From: Mucilaginibacter tundrae
Lineage (GTDB): Bacteria > Bacteroidota > Bacteroidia > Sphingobacteriales > Sphingobacteriaceae
DNA: 64,000 nt
Assembly: GCF_013408825.1 (NCBI RefSeq)
Contig: NZ_JACCBZ010000003.1
Span: 591,343-655,342, forward strand
Reading direction: 5' to 3'
Part shown: piece by piece, positions 27,386 through 37,708 of the stretch
Layout: every line of letters begins with the position of its first letter
How positions within the stretch are numbered: position 1 is the stretch's first letter
The notes under the pieces: model-generated
Told to the model about the DNA's origin: nothing
Databases searched by the model: none
What the model saw: the letters and a program-made list of their open reading frames with translations, nothing else
Program-made: the position numbers and the translations under genes

Positions 27386-29308
27386 CTATCGGTTGATGCT
27401 AAATTCTTTAAATTGCCTTAAAAAACAAATGGTGTATATAGCTTTAGGTATATGCAGCATGGCCAGTTGGTTTTTAAATTTATCTGTTTCATTATCAGCA
27501 ATGGGTAAGTTAGCATATAACTTCATTTTTTCTACATCAACAACTTCACGCACAGGGTCGTTGCTTTTTATACTGTCAAAAAATCCCTTTGTCTGGCCTA
27601 CCTGCGAATTATAGCGGCGTAAATAATCAGGCGAAAAAGGGGATTTAGTGTTGCGCCACTGTATTTCGGGCGGTAAGATACCGTCAAGGCCTATGCGTAC
27701 CATGCTACGCTTATAACCATTTCGTATTTTGAAATGTGAGGGGGTATTAAGACAAAACTCCAATAGCCTTTTATCGCTAAATGGATACCTGAATTCGGCA
27801 GGACCCTGTATTGTATTTTCGATCCCTTTGTCATGCCGACCTTTAATATTGACAAGCTGATTTTCACGCTGATCAGGAGTTGTTTTGAAAATATCAATGT
27901 GTTTATCACGTTTCAAAGCGGTGGCCCTTTCCCTAAGCTCATTTGCAAATTCGGGCTTGAAAAAATTGTAGCCGTTGATATTAATATCCACTTTATCGCG
28001 CTCCCTGTATAGGACTTTCAAAAAGTCCGGCGCAAAAGGCTTAATTACCTGCGATCGTAATTGGAGAGCAATACTGTCTCCAACAACAGTCTTCCTGGCA
28101 TTTAACTCTTTCCATAATAGTTGCCATTTGAATTTGCTAAATAACTCCGCATAAAATCCATCGCCATAATTGGTGGCACTTAACTCGCCCAATAAACCAT
28201 CCAGGATAACCCTTGAGTTTAAGCCTGCTGCTTTTTCATAAAAATCCCTAACCAGGTAATGCCGTGAAGAAATACTGGGAGAAGATAAATTACTCAATTT
28301 ATCCATATAGCTTAAAAAGCCTTTATCCTGCGGCGTCGAATAGTGGATGGTTACATTAGGGAAAGATTTGAAAAGATCAATATAATAACGCTCGTCATTG
28401 AAAACGAGGTCATTTTCATCGGGCAAAACAACTGAAAAAACATGCAACTCCTTATTTTGCTTCTCCAATATTTTCGCAGCAACGCTCACTATCGAAGAGG
28501 AATCCAATCCGCCGCTCAGCAACGCGGTTACGGGGAACCCGCTTCTGAGTCGGCATGAAACCGATTCAAAGAAAACCTCTCGAAAAGCTTTCCTGTATTC
28601 TTCATCGTTTTTAAAATTGAGTTCTTCGCCTAATTCGGGCTGCCAGTACCTGCTAGTTTTTACGCCATTTGCACCTGCAGTAAGTATCGTTGCGGGCAAC
28701 AACTGGTAAATATTTGTAAACCAGCTTTCCTCTTGCGCCACGCGATACAGATCCGAATCAACCAGCTTGGCAAGCCTGTCATAATTTGGTGTAGTTTTAA
28801 TACCCGGAATGGTTTTTATAGCTTGTATATCAGATGAAAAAATTATTTTTTGCCCATCGTTGTAATAAAATAATGTACCATTGCCTATATGGTCATTACA
28901 ACAAAACAGCTCGCGCTTTTGCTGATCCCAAATGGTGAAAACATAATCGCCGAGTAAATGGTACACACAGTTATTCTGCCATCGAATGTAGGCGGCCAGT
29001 ATAAGTTGGGCATCGCCCATTATGGCACGTACAGTATGCGGAATTGCCAGTTTTGCGAAAAGTTCATCCCGGTTATCCAAACGGATATTGCCGGCAATTG
29101 TCATTCCTGATTCGGCGCAATATAGGGGCAATAGCTCATCATTTGATTCGGGTGTAACATGATAGCTGGCTTGAATGAAGGCAATGTGGGAATCATGCCA
29201 GCGATGCAGAATATCATGAGGGCTGTCTATACCCGACTGTAGTGCTGCAAGATCATTTTCACGATCATACGCGGTAGAAGTGGTTAGTATTCCGGAAAAA
29301 ACTGTCAA
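27386..29308 (-). CDS. Lasso peptide macrolactam synthetase (asparagine synthetase-like, C protein)
   Basis: 640 residues. N-terminal glutaminase-like half (about 1-215) without the catalytic Cys2, then an asparagine-synthetase domain with the ATP-binding PP-loop S-G-G-L-D-S-S at 265-271. Asparagine synthetase B relatives without active glutaminase, beside a PqqD-like protein and a lasso-type precursor, are the ATP-dependent cyclases that join the core N-terminus to an Asp/Glu side chain. The frame begins at a TTG (29308) directly after a stop; the next methionine (residue 69) would remove the N-terminal domain, so TTG initiation is likely. It lies 80 bp after the precursor gene. Confidence 0.85.
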   Translation of the reverse strand: MTVFSGILTTSTAYDRENDLAALQSGIDSPHDILHRWHDSHIAFIQASYHVTPESNDELLPLYCAESGMTIAGNIRLDNRDELFAKLAIPHTVRAIMGDAQLILAAYIRWQNNCVYHLLGDYVFTIWDQQKRELFCCNDHIGNGTLFYYNDGQKIIFSSDIQAIKTIPGIKTTPNYDRLAKLVDSDLYRVAQEESWFTNIYQLLPATILTAGANGVKTSRYWQPELGEELNFKNDEEYRKAFREVFFESVSCRLRSGFPVTALLSGGLDSSSIVSVAAKILEKQNKELHVFSVVLPDENDLVFNDERYYIDLFKSFPNVTIHYSTPQDKGFLSYMDKLSNLSSPSISSRHYLVRDFYEKAAGLNSRVILDGLLGELSATNYGDGFYAELFSKFKWQLLWKELNARKTVVGDSIALQLRSQVIKPFAPDFLKVLYRERDKVDININGYNFFKPEFANELRERATALKRDKHIDIFKTTPDQRENQLVNIKGRHDKGIENTIQGPAEFRYPFSDKRLLEFCLNTPSHFKIRNGYKRSMVRIGLDGILPPEIQWRNTKSPFSPDYLRRYNSQVGQTKGFFDSIKSNDPVREVVDVEKMKLYANLPIADNETDKFKNQLAMLHIPKAIYTICFLRQFKEFSINR

Positions 29309-29388
29309 TTATAAATATTTAGATCTCACAATACAGAGTTGTATTTTAGTTCTGTTATTTTGCACTGGTTTCTGCTTACATTGAACCA

Positions 29389-29562
29389 TCAACTTCCGGC
29401 AGCATCATCAGTTTCCCCACCGTCCGAGCCACCGGATCCGGTGGCTTTTACCAGATCATTAATGTTGCCATACACTTTTATTGAGGGTGTGCTGTAAATT
29501 TTTTTAGCGGTGTGTTCTGCCGGGATATCTGAAACCTGCATTTTTGGTTCGTTTATGTTCAT
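29389..29562 (-). CDS. Lasso peptide precursor (A peptide)
   Basis: 57 codons, too short for routine ORF calls: starts M-N-I-N-E-P-K-M-Q-V and ends D-D-A-A-G-S. The leader holds the lasso recognition motif Y-S-T-P-S-I-K-V-Y-G-N-I-N-D-L, i.e. Y-x-x-P-x-I-x-x-Y-G, which B1 proteins bind. It is followed by V-K-A-T, the conserved Thr near the cleavage point. If Thr is at -2, the core is SGGSDGGETDDAAGS with Glu8 able to form an 8-residue ring. If cleavage is directly after Thr, a Gly1-Glu9 ring forms. The core lacks bulky plug residues. The gene lies between the B2 remnant and the cyclase on the same strand, the expected place. Confidence 0.8.
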   Translation of the reverse strand: MNINEPKMQVSDIPAEHTAKKIYSTPSIKVYGNINDLVKATGSGGSDGGETDDAAGS

Positions 29563-29613
29563 AACTTTGTTTGTTTATATTTAGTTATTCTATCAATCCG
29601 TTTGAATCTTTAT

Positions 29614-30041
29614 TTATAAAATAGCTGTTTCAAAAGCGATGTAATTTTTATTTATACTCATATCTTTCGTAAAAGCTATTCCATTGTATTCCAGCCATGA
29701 GTGCGCGGCAAGTTTTTCATTCTGCTTTTTCATGCCAAATTTAAGTTGTACATATATCCCTCGTCTTTTCATCAACCACCAGTGTGCCGTAGATATAGCA
29801 AGACAATTGGTATAAGGGCAAAACAGTAGGAAAACTCTACTGATCTGCCATAGCTACTTGTGTCAAATAACTTGCTCCGGGTTTGAATTTTACGCTCAAA
29901 AACAGACAATAACCTTATGGTATTATTGAATCCCCCCAATTTAATGCAAACTCTGAGAAACACAGCCAGAAGCAAAGCGCTAAAAGCAAAAAACTTCTCT
30001 CCGGCAGGCAAACGCTCAGGCAGTATCATGCGTTTCTTCAT
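29614..30041 (-). pseudogene. Lasso leader peptidase B2 (transglutaminase-like), frameshifted
   Basis: The first frame starts at 30041 and runs into a stop at 29772 after 89 residues. From about 29860 a second frame continues with the family hallmark I-S-R-V-F-L-L-F-C-P-Y-T-N-C-L-A-I, then L-M-K-R-R-G-I and L-A-A-H-S-W-L-E-Y-N-G, stopping at 29614. These supply the predicted catalytic Cys and His of the B2 peptidase that removes the leader. The whole interval is 428 bp, one short of a multiple of three, consistent with a single-base loss near 29860-29870; joined, it would give about 142 residues, normal for B2. Start overlaps the B1 stop by 4 nt. A sequencing error is possible. Confidence 0.75.
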
Positions 30042-30322
30042 CTTTGCAAAGTAAGCAGTTGATAGTTTTCTAATGTTTTTAGCAGGGAATTCAAATCCCT
30101 CTCCAACGTTTCTTTATCAATATCATATTCAGCCATAAACCTATCTACCGCGGCAGGAATGTTTAATCCGTCAGCAAATAATTGCCAAAACATGGCGGCA
30201 ACGCTATCAAGACCAAAATACAGTTCTGTTTCTGTGTTGAGCAGTACATATTCTTCACCAAGGTTCTGAAAAAGTACATTATTTGAAATATTTACCCCGG
30301 CAGTAAGCGCTGACTCTGTCAT
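30038..30322 (-). CDS. Lasso leader-binding protein B1 (PqqD-like RRE domain)
   Basis: 94 residues covering a complete PqqD fold: V-L-F-Q-N-L-G-E-E-Y-V-L-L-N-T-E-T-E-L-Y-F-G-L-D, then A-A-M-F-W-Q-L-F-A-D-G, and a helical C-terminal half ending L-L-T-L. Such RiPP recognition elements bind the leader peptide and deliver it to the B2 peptidase and the cyclase. Its stop overlaps the B2 start by four bases (ATGA), indicating translational coupling. It is the first gene of the cluster as read on the minus strand. No ABC transporter gene for export is visible next to the cluster. Confidence 0.85.
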   Translation of the reverse strand: MTESALTAGVNISNNVLFQNLGEEYVLLNTETELYFGLDSVAAMFWQLFADGLNIPAAVDRFMAEYDIDKETLERDLNSLLKTLENYQLLTLQR

Positions 30323-30441
30323 TTGGCGGTTGCTTATTTATCAAATATAATGTTTTTAAAGAAATGAGGGAACGGGTTTTTATGTTTACTGTGTTAAATA
30401 ATAGGTTACGTGCCTGGCCATAAGCTCTTAACAAGCTTCAA

Positions 30442-30768
30442 TTATTTACATATGCTTCCTCCAATAACGCTACCATGGCCTATCATTGTTTTTCCGCCTA
30501 ATATTGTGCTTCGGGCATAAATAGTTACATTATCCTCTACCGTTGGATACCTTTTAACGTCAGATAAACCTTTGCTTACCTGGGCAGTTCCTAACGCTAC
30601 ACCTTACTAAATACAAACATTTTTGCCGATAACGATTGTGGCACCAATCGCGATATCGGCGCCATGATCAATAAAAAACGATACATCAATTTTCGCATTA
30701 GGATAAATATTAACACCTATTTTACCATGGGATGCTAACTTAATATTCCAACGTAACGTTTTTCCAGT
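30442..30768 (-). pseudogene. Serine O-acetyltransferase (CysE-like) remnant with tandem stop codons
   Basis: The minus strand reads L-A-S-H-G-K-I-G-V-N-I-Y-P-N-A, then F-F-I-D-H-G-A-D-I-A-I-G-A-T, then two stop codons in a row. In the same frame it continues G-V-A-L-G-T-A, Y-P-T-V-E-D-N-V-T-I-Y-A and I-L-G-G-K-T-M-I-G-H-G-S-V-I-G-G to a stop at 30442. This is the left-handed beta-helix hexapeptide domain of serine acetyltransferase (active-site D-H-G-x-x-I and G-G-K-T). The two stops fall where the family has Tyr-Gln before G-V. The N-terminal helical domain is missing. It is non-functional and lies between the lasso cluster and the kinase genes. Confidence 0.8.
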
Positions 30769-30797
30769 CCGTTAAGATTACATTAATCATATACGTA

Positions 30798-32006
30798 TTA
30801 CCTAACAGCTGGAATGGTGAAATTGAAACAGGCACCTTTATCGGGTTCACTTTCCACTCTAATCGCGCCTCCATGTTGGACAATAAAATCTTTTACTAAC
30901 AGCAAACCCAAGCCATTTCCTATTTCCTGATTAGTACCCCCTGATGAAGGAAGATTAATCCTGCCAAACAAGGAATCTTTAATTTCTTTTGACATCCCTA
31001 CTCCAAAATCCTGAATACAAACCTCTATCATATCTTCAGATGCCTTCGCAGTAATAATAATATCCCCACCCGAAATCGGCGTGAACTTGATGGCATTGGT
31101 GATCAGGTTTTGCAAAATAGAGCGTAACATTAAGGCATCTGCATTTACAAAAATACCCTCCGGAATATTATTCGCCAATTTTATATTTTTCTGCGAAGCA
31201 CTCGCTTTCAGCAATTCCAGCGATTCATTGATCCGCTGCCGCAGATCAAGCTTTTCAGGGTTGAAATTTGTTTTTTCACGTTGGCTTTTGGCCCATTCAA
31301 CCAGCTCGTTGAGTTGGTTTAATATTTTTTTGGATGTTCTGTTAATAATACCGGAAAACATTTTCACCTGATCCGGATGTAACTTTTCTGCATCGCGGCT
31401 GAGATTTTCCGAAGATGCCAGGAGCGAGGTCAGCGGGTTACGTAAATCATGTGAAATGACTGATAAAAATTTATCTTTCGATAAATTCAATGCCTTTAAT
31501 TCCTGATTTAAACTTTCTAATTCCATAGTCCGCTCAAGTACCCGCTTTTCGAGCTCCAGGTTAAACTGCATCAAATCGTTATTAATTATTTTCAATCGTT
31601 CTTCCTGTTGCTGTAATAATTGATTCTTTTGGTACAGCTCGGCAAAAATGGCGACTTTTGATTTTAATATTTCGGGGTTAAATGGTTTTCGGATAAAGTC
31701 AACGGCACCTGCCTTGTACCCTTTAAACATGGCCGCTTCTTCATAATCATGCGCCGTGATGAAGATGATTGGGATTTGTTTCAGTTTATCCCGCTGATAG
31801 ATTAGTTCAGCTGTTTCATATCCGTCCATGATCGGCATTTTCACATCCAGCAGGATAAGCGAAAAATCCTCTTCTTTTAATAAGATTCGTAGCGCTTCCC
31901 GTCCGGAAGTAGCCCTGAAAAAAATGTATTTTTCCTTTTCAAGGACTACTTCTATAGAAAGTAGATTATTCTCATTATCATCAACCAATAATATTTTTAA
32001 GGGCAT
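30798..32006 (-). CDS. Receiver-histidine kinase hybrid protein
   Basis: 402 residues, soluble. An N-terminal receiver (about 3-120) has acidic pocket V-D-D-N-E-N-N and phospho-acceptor D54 in L-L-D-V-K-M-P. Next come a coiled coil (about 125-175), HisKA with H186 in V-I-S-H-D-L-R-N-P, and HATPase with N-A-I-K-F-T, D-F-G-V-G-M and G-N-G-L-G-L-L. Receiver-first kinases act inside phosphorelays, taking phosphate or output control from another kinase. The gene lies 53 bp after the giant poly-HAMP kinase gene on the same strand, so the two probably form one relay. No DNA-binding output protein is encoded nearby. Confidence 0.9.
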   Translation of the reverse strand: MPLKILLVDDNENNLLSIEVVLEKEKYIFFRATSGREALRILLKEEDFSLILLDVKMPIMDGYETAELIYQRDKLKQIPIIFITAHDYEEAAMFKGYKAGAVDFIRKPFNPEILKSKVAIFAELYQKNQLLQQQEERLKIINNDLMQFNLELEKRVLERTMELESLNQELKALNLSKDKFLSVISHDLRNPLTSLLASSENLSRDAEKLHPDQVKMFSGIINRTSKKILNQLNELVEWAKSQREKTNFNPEKLDLRQRINESLELLKASASQKNIKLANNIPEGIFVNADALMLRSILQNLITNAIKFTPISGGDIIITAKASEDMIEVCIQDFGVGMSKEIKDSLFGRINLPSSGGTNQEIGNGLGLLLVKDFIVQHGGAIRVESEPDKGACFNFTIPAVR

Positions 32007-32059
32007 GTTAATGAGCTTTTGTAAGGTTTTCTTGCATGTGCAATTTAAGTAAATTCATT

Positions 32060-35000
32060 TTATTTAATCAACCATACCCTCATCAGGGATAAAAGCTGAT
32101 CGGTTTTGACCGGCTTGGTGATGTAGTCGGAAGCGCCTGAGGCGATACATTTTTGCCGATCACCGAGCATTGCTTTTGCTGTTACCGCAATGATTGGCAA
32201 AGCCTTGTTGCGCGGTTCCTTCCGGATGATCTGGATAGTTTCATAGCCATCCATTTCCGGCATCATAATATCCATCAGCACAATATCTATCGTTTTGTCT
32301 TTATTTAAAATCTCTAATGCTTCCCTGCCGCTTTCTGCCGTAACAACTTCGATCTTTGACCGTTCGAATACAGCGGTTAGCGCAAATAAATTACGTACAT
32401 CATCATCGACCACTAATACTTTTTTATTATCCAGTACATCAGTTTTGATACGCACCCCGTCGATCATCTTTAGCTTACTTTCGCTGATGTGTTTTTTATC
32501 GATGTGCAGCAAAACCAATATTTCTTCCAGTAGTTCAATGTGTGAAGTGGGCGTTTTGGTAATGATCTTATGATTCAAACGCTTTAGCAAAATCAATTCA
32601 TCTTGGGTAAAATCACGTGCAGAGTGTAAAATAATAGTGGACTGGGGATGTTTAAGCAAGTTTATTTTATTTAGCAGGTCTAATCCATTCGCATCAGGCA
32701 GAACAAAGTCGAGTATAATACAATCAAACATTTCCTTTTTCAGCGCTGAGAGGGCTTTTTTGGCAGTGGTAGCGCTGAATACATCAATCTTATCATTTGA
32801 TACAAGCTCTGTTAAACGTTGCAGCTCGGCTTCACTGTCTTCAATGATCAACACCTTACGTTTGGTGTACTCATGGAAATTTACAATACCAGTAATTAGT
32901 TCGTCCAAAGTTGTATTGGACAGCGGTTTCAGGCTAAACGATTTCGCACCAAATTTCATTGCTATCACTTTATTGTCCTCTCCAGAGATCACGTGTATCG
33001 GGATATGACGCAAATTAATATCTGTTTTCAGTAGTTTCAGTATTTTCCAGCCATTCGATTCCGGCATATTTACATCAAGCGTAATGGCAATCGGATTATA
33101 TTTAAGTATGCTTTCAAATATTTCAAGGTAACTAATGGCAACCACCACTTTTAAATTAAGGTCATGTGCTTTGTCGATCAAGATCTTGGTAAAACGTAGA
33201 TCATCTTCAACCACCAGTAATACTTTATCTTCATTGGCAATGTTATGGCGGTCATCATCCATGACCATTTCCGCGCTGTCGATCAAGTTGCTGCGTGAAT
33301 GTTGAACCGGGTAGTTTTCCTTAGGCGGGTTAGCTGATGATTTTTCCTCCTTGTATTTGAGCGGCAAAAACAAGGTAAATACGCTTCCTTTACCCAATTC
33401 ACTTCCAACGGTGATCGTACCGCCTAATAACTCTGCAAAGCCCTTGCTGATCGAAAGCCCGAGACCGGTTCCACCGTATTTACGGCTGGTCGATCCTTCG
33501 GCCTGTTGGAAAGCTTCAAAAATAATGCCTTGGGTATTTTTAGAAATTCCGATGCCTGAATCTTCAATGGAAAATGCAATAACCGAATCAGCGCTTCTTA
33601 ACGGATTATCCTGGCCTTGGGTAGGTTTGAAAATATGCAATTTCACACTTCCTTTTTCGGTAAATTTAAATGCATTGGATAACAGATTTTTTAAGATCTG
33701 GTTGAGCCGCTGCATGTCCGTCTCCATCATTTCAGGTAAGCCTTCTTGCAGGTCTATTTCAAATCTTAGATTCTTGGCTTCTGAAATAGGCTTGAAGGTC
33801 GATTCTGCAAATGAGGCGATCTCTTTAAAACTAACTGGCATCACATCGGCCGCAATAACGCCTGATTCTATCTTAGAAAGATCCAGGATGTCATTAATGA
33901 GTTGGATGAGGTCATCACCGCAGGAGTGGATCGTTTTCGCAAACATTCGCTGCTTCTCAGTTAAATTCCCTTCCGGATTTTCAAAAAGCTGTTGTGCAAG
34001 AATCAATAAGCTGTTTAACGGTGTCCGTAACTCGTGCGACATATTGGCCAGGAATTCTGATTTATATTTCGAGGTCAAGGTGAGTTGTTCGGCTTTTTCT
34101 TCCAGCGACCGTCCTTTATCATGCAGCTCATCATTCGCACGTCTTAACTCTTCCTGTTGTGCAGAAAGTTCGCCCGCCAATGATTGTGACTGGGAGAGGA
34201 GTTCTTCTGTACGCGTATTGGTTTCGATGTTATTTAACACAATACCAATACTTTCTGTCAGCTGATCTAAAAAGTCAATATGCGTGTCGCTGAAATTCTC
34301 AAATGACGCAAGTTCGATCACCGCTTTTACGTTATTTTCAAACAGTACGGGCAATATCACCAGGTCGATAGGCGCAGCATTGCCTATTCCTGAGCTGATC
34401 TGCAAATATTCGTTAGGCACATTAGCTAGTCTGATGCGTTCCTTATCAGTTGCGCACTGGCCAATCAATCCCTCACTCAACGAAAATTCCTGGTTGATCG
34501 ATTTCCGGCTCTTATGCGCATACCCTGCAAATAACTTTAATTTTACTTCATCTTCCGCCTCTGTTTGTTCCAATATGTAAAACGCTCCATAACGTGCATT
34601 TACCAATTCAGCCAACTCTGATAACACTTTATTTGCCACTGCATTACGGTCGCGTTGGCCCTGAAGCATCTGGGCAAATTTGGCGAGGTTTGATTTTAGC
34701 CAATCCTGCTCATGGTTCCTTAGGGTGGTACCTTTAAGGTTGGCGATCATTTGATTGATCGTATCTTTCAGCGCTTCCAACTCGCCTTTAGCGTCCACCC
34801 GAATGGTACGGGTAAGGTCACCTTTGGTCACGGCGGAAGCCACTTCCGAAATAGACCGCACCTGAACGGTAAGGTTTTGTGCCAATTGGTTCACGTTCTC
34901 GGTTAAGTCCTTCCAGGTACCTGAAGCTCCCGGTACACTTGCCTGGCCACCCAGACGTCCCTGTACACCCACCTCGCGCGCCACGGTCGTTACCTCATCC

Positions 35001-37708
35001 GCAAATACGGCGAGGGTATCAATCATTTCGTTAATTGTATCGGTAAGTTGAGCCACCTCACCTAATGCGTTAATAGACAAGCGTTGCTTTAAGTTCCCTT
35101 TCGCAATACCGGTAGCCACTTTCGCGATACCGCGTATTTGCCCGGTTAAGTTGGACGCCATTTGATTTACAGAGTCAGTTAAATCTTTCCAAGTACCGCC
35201 TACACCCTTTACGTGCGCCTGGCCGCCCAATTTACCCTCTGTACCCACTTCACGCGCAACACGTGTAACTTCCGATGCGAATGAGTTCAGCTGATCAACC
35301 ATCGTATTAATGGTATTCTTCAAATCCATGATCTCTCCCTTTACGTCGATGATTACCGTTTTGGAAAGGTCACCGCTGGCTACCGCTTTGGTTACCTCGG
35401 CTATATTACGTACCTGTGAAGTTAAGTTACTCGACATCTGGTTCACTGAATCCGTTAAATCCTTCCAGGTACCTGCAACACCCGGTACAAATGCCTGCCC
35501 GCCAAGGTTCCCGTCCGTACCAACCTCACGTGCCACCCGCGTTACTTCGGAAGCGAAACCACGCAACTGATCCACCATCGTATTGATGGTTTCTTTTAAC
35601 TGAAGGATTTCGCCCCTCACGTCAACCGTAATCTTTTTGGATAAGTCGCCATTTGCAATCGCGATGGATACATCTGCTATATTTCTTAATTGGGCGGTCA
35701 AATTGCCCGCCATCTTATTTACAGAGTCTGTTAAATCTTTCCAGGTACCATCCACACCGGGCACATTTGCCTGACCACCTAACTGGCCTTCAGAACCTAC
35801 CTCACGTGCCACACGCGTTACTTCGGACGCGAAACCACGCAGCTGATCCACCATGGTATTGATCGTATCTTTCAATTCCAATAACTCACCTTTTGCGTTT
35901 ACCGTGATCTTTCTGGAAAGGTCACCTTTGGCTACCGCTGTGGTTACTTCGGCTATATTACGTACCTGCGATGTCAAGTTATCTGCCATTTTATTAACAG
36001 AATCCGTCAAATCCTTCCAGGTACCACCTACGCCCGGCACATTTGCCTGCCCTCCTAATTGCCCTTCTGAACCCACCTCACGTGCCACACGTGTTACTTC
36101 AGAGCCAAATGAATTCAACTGATCCACCATCGTATTGATCGTGATCTTCAGCTCCAGCATTTCTCCCTGAACATCCACCGTGATCTTCTTGGATAAATCG
36201 CCTTTTGCCACCGCCGTGGTTACTTCAGCTATGTTTCTTACCTGTCCGGTCAGGTTACCTGCCATCTGGTTTACCGAGTCTGTTAAATCCTTCCAGGTAC
36301 CACCTACCCCCGGCACATTTGCCTGGCCGCCTAACTGGCCTTCCGAACCCACCTCACGTGCCACACGAGTCACCTCAAAAGAGAAGGAGTTGAGCTGATC
36401 CACCATGGTATTGATGGTGTTTTTCAGCTCTAATAATTCGCCTTTGGCATCTACCGTGATCTTCCGGGAGAGGTCACCCTTGGCTACTGCTGTGGTTACC
36501 CAGGCAATATTACGCACCTGGTCGGTAAGGTTACTTCCCATCTGGTTTACCGAGTCCGTCAGGTCTGCCCATACCCCACCTACACCTTTTACCTTGGCTT
36601 GTCCTCCTAGTTTACCTTCCGTACCTACCTCCAAAGCCACCCGGGTTACCTCGGAGGCAAATGAGTTCAGCTGATCCACCATCGTATTAATGGTTTTCTT
36701 TAATTCGAGCATTTCCCCTTTAACGTCAACCGTTATCTTTTTGGACAAATCGCCATTTGCTACGGCCGTTGTCACACCTGCTATATTACGTACCTGCGAG
36801 GTTAAGTTACCTGCCATACGGTTCACTGAGTCCGTTAAATCTTTCCATGTACCAGCCACACCCGGTACTTTCGCCTGGCCGCCCAGCTTTCCCTCCGTAC
36901 CTACTTCCAGCGCCACGCGGGTTACTTCAGATGAGAAGGAGTTGAGCTGATCCACCATGGTATTGATGGTGTTTTTTAGTTCTAATATTTCGCCCTTAGC
37001 CTCTACCGTGATCTTCCGGGAAAGGTCGCCTTTAGCTACCGCGGTAGTCACTGCCGCAACGTTACGTACCTGAGCGGTAAGGTTACCAGCCATTTGGTTC
37101 ACCGAATCAGTGAGTTCAGCCCATACACCGGCCACACCTTTGATCTTCGCCTGCTCGCCCAGTTTACCTTCTGATCCTACCTGCCGTGCTACCCGGGTTA
37201 CTTCCATTGAGAATAATCTTAGCTTGGAAAGCATTTGATTGGATTCTTTCGCTATGCGCAGGAATTCACCTTTTAAGGGATGGCCACTGATTTCCAATGG
37301 AATTTGTTTGGACAAATCACCGTTGGCTACAGAATTGATCATCCCGGCAATTTCCAGCGTAGGCGAAGTCAAATCAGAGATCAAATTATTCAGTGAGTTT
37401 ACTCCGCCAGCCCATTCACCCTTGGCATCTGGCAGCTCTATTCTTTTCGACAGATTGCCACGTTTACCGATCGTCATTTCCGCCGATGAGATTTCTGTAA
37501 CCAGCCGCTGGTTCATTTCGATAATGTCGTTTAACACCTCGCATATCCGGCCATTAATACCGGCTTGCGTGACCGGCATGCGGACATCCAGTTTTCCGTT
37601 TTTAACTAAAGAAAGAACCTTTAAGAGTTCTTTTACATCAAGGGAATCGTCTTTGCCATTTGCGTGTGACGATGACTTTACTGGAATTTTAATAATTTCC
37701 TGTTCCAT
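32060..37708 (-). CDS. Giant poly-HAMP hybrid histidine kinase with GAF and three receivers
   Basis: 1882 residues, no signal peptide or membrane span, so cytoplasmic. About ten tandem 92-residue HAMP units (about 110-990) each carry G-D-L-S-x-K-I-T-V and E-V-G-x-E-G-x-L-G-G-Q-A. Then come a GAF domain (about 1030-1170), a coiled coil, HisKA with H1225 in N-M-S-H-E-L-R-T-P, HATPase with G-G-T-G-L-G-L-S, and three receivers with D in L-D-V-N-M-P, L-D-F-V-L-P and M-D-I-M-M-P. The layout resembles the poly-HAMP group III kinases of fungi (Nik1/Os-1), which respond to osmotic stress; that function is not shown here. It is followed at 53 bp by a receiver-kinase gene, probably its partner. Confidence 0.92.
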   Translation of the reverse strand: MEQEIIKIPVKSSSHANGKDDSLDVKELLKVLSLVKNGKLDVRMPVTQAGINGRICEVLNDIIEMNQRLVTEISSAEMTIGKRGNLSKRIELPDAKGEWAGGVNSLNNLISDLTSPTLEIAGMINSVANGDLSKQIPLEISGHPLKGEFLRIAKESNQMLSKLRLFSMEVTRVARQVGSEGKLGEQAKIKGVAGVWAELTDSVNQMAGNLTAQVRNVAAVTTAVAKGDLSRKITVEAKGEILELKNTINTMVDQLNSFSSEVTRVALEVGTEGKLGGQAKVPGVAGTWKDLTDSVNRMAGNLTSQVRNIAGVTTAVANGDLSKKITVDVKGEMLELKKTINTMVDQLNSFASEVTRVALEVGTEGKLGGQAKVKGVGGVWADLTDSVNQMGSNLTDQVRNIAWVTTAVAKGDLSRKITVDAKGELLELKNTINTMVDQLNSFSFEVTRVAREVGSEGQLGGQANVPGVGGTWKDLTDSVNQMAGNLTGQVRNIAEVTTAVAKGDLSKKITVDVQGEMLELKITINTMVDQLNSFGSEVTRVAREVGSEGQLGGQANVPGVGGTWKDLTDSVNKMADNLTSQVRNIAEVTTAVAKGDLSRKITVNAKGELLELKDTINTMVDQLRGFASEVTRVAREVGSEGQLGGQANVPGVDGTWKDLTDSVNKMAGNLTAQLRNIADVSIAIANGDLSKKITVDVRGEILQLKETINTMVDQLRGFASEVTRVAREVGTDGNLGGQAFVPGVAGTWKDLTDSVNQMSSNLTSQVRNIAEVTKAVASGDLSKTVIIDVKGEIMDLKNTINTMVDQLNSFASEVTRVAREVGTEGKLGGQAHVKGVGGTWKDLTDSVNQMASNLTGQIRGIAKVATGIAKGNLKQRLSINALGEVAQLTDTINEMIDTLAVFADEVTTVAREVGVQGRLGGQASVPGASGTWKDLTENVNQLAQNLTVQVRSISEVASAVTKGDLTRTIRVDAKGELEALKDTINQMIANLKGTTLRNHEQDWLKSNLAKFAQMLQGQRDRNAVANKVLSELAELVNARYGAFYILEQTEAEDEVKLKLFAGYAHKSRKSINQEFSLSEGLIGQCATDKERIRLANVPNEYLQISSGIGNAAPIDLVILPVLFENNVKAVIELASFENFSDTHIDFLDQLTESIGIVLNNIETNTRTEELLSQSQSLAGELSAQQEELRRANDELHDKGRSLEEKAEQLTLTSKYKSEFLANMSHELRTPLNSLLILAQQLFENPEGNLTEKQRMFAKTIHSCGDDLIQLINDILDLSKIESGVIAADVMPVSFKEIASFAESTFKPISEAKNLRFEIDLQEGLPEMMETDMQRLNQILKNLLSNAFKFTEKGSVKLHIFKPTQGQDNPLRSADSVIAFSIEDSGIGISKNTQGIIFEAFQQAEGSTSRKYGGTGLGLSISKGFAELLGGTITVGSELGKGSVFTLFLPLKYKEEKSSANPPKENYPVQHSRSNLIDSAEMVMDDDRHNIANEDKVLLVVEDDLRFTKILIDKAHDLNLKVVVAISYLEIFESILKYNPIAITLDVNMPESNGWKILKLLKTDINLRHIPIHVISGEDNKVIAMKFGAKSFSLKPLSNTTLDELITGIVNFHEYTKRKVLIIEDSEAELQRLTELVSNDKIDVFSATTAKKALSALKKEMFDCIILDFVLPDANGLDLLNKINLLKHPQSTIILHSARDFTQDELILLKRLNHKIITKTPTSHIELLEEILVLLHIDKKHISESKLKMIDGVRIKTDVLDNKKVLVVDDDVRNLFALTAVFERSKIEVVTAESGREALEILNKDKTIDIVLMDIMMPEMDGYETIQIIRKEPRNKALPIIAVTAKAMLGDRQKCIASGASDYITKPVKTDQLLSLMRVWLIK
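34740..37370 (-). repeat. Tandem 276-bp HAMP-encoding repeats
   Basis: About ten in-frame units of 276 bp (92 codons) inside the giant kinase gene. Neighbouring units are very similar in DNA, for example GTACCTGGAAGGA-type segments recurring once per unit. Unit number could change by recombination, and assembly of this stretch is error-prone. The units also create a series of spurious open frames on the opposite strand. Confidence 0.85.

Noticed and set aside
27386..29308. Housekeeping asparagine synthetase
   Set aside because: No Cys2 for glutaminase activity, and it lies with a PqqD-like gene and a lasso-type precursor.
34740..37370. Regular repeats considered as a CRISPR array
   Set aside because: The 276-bp units are coding, in frame, and have no unique spacers.
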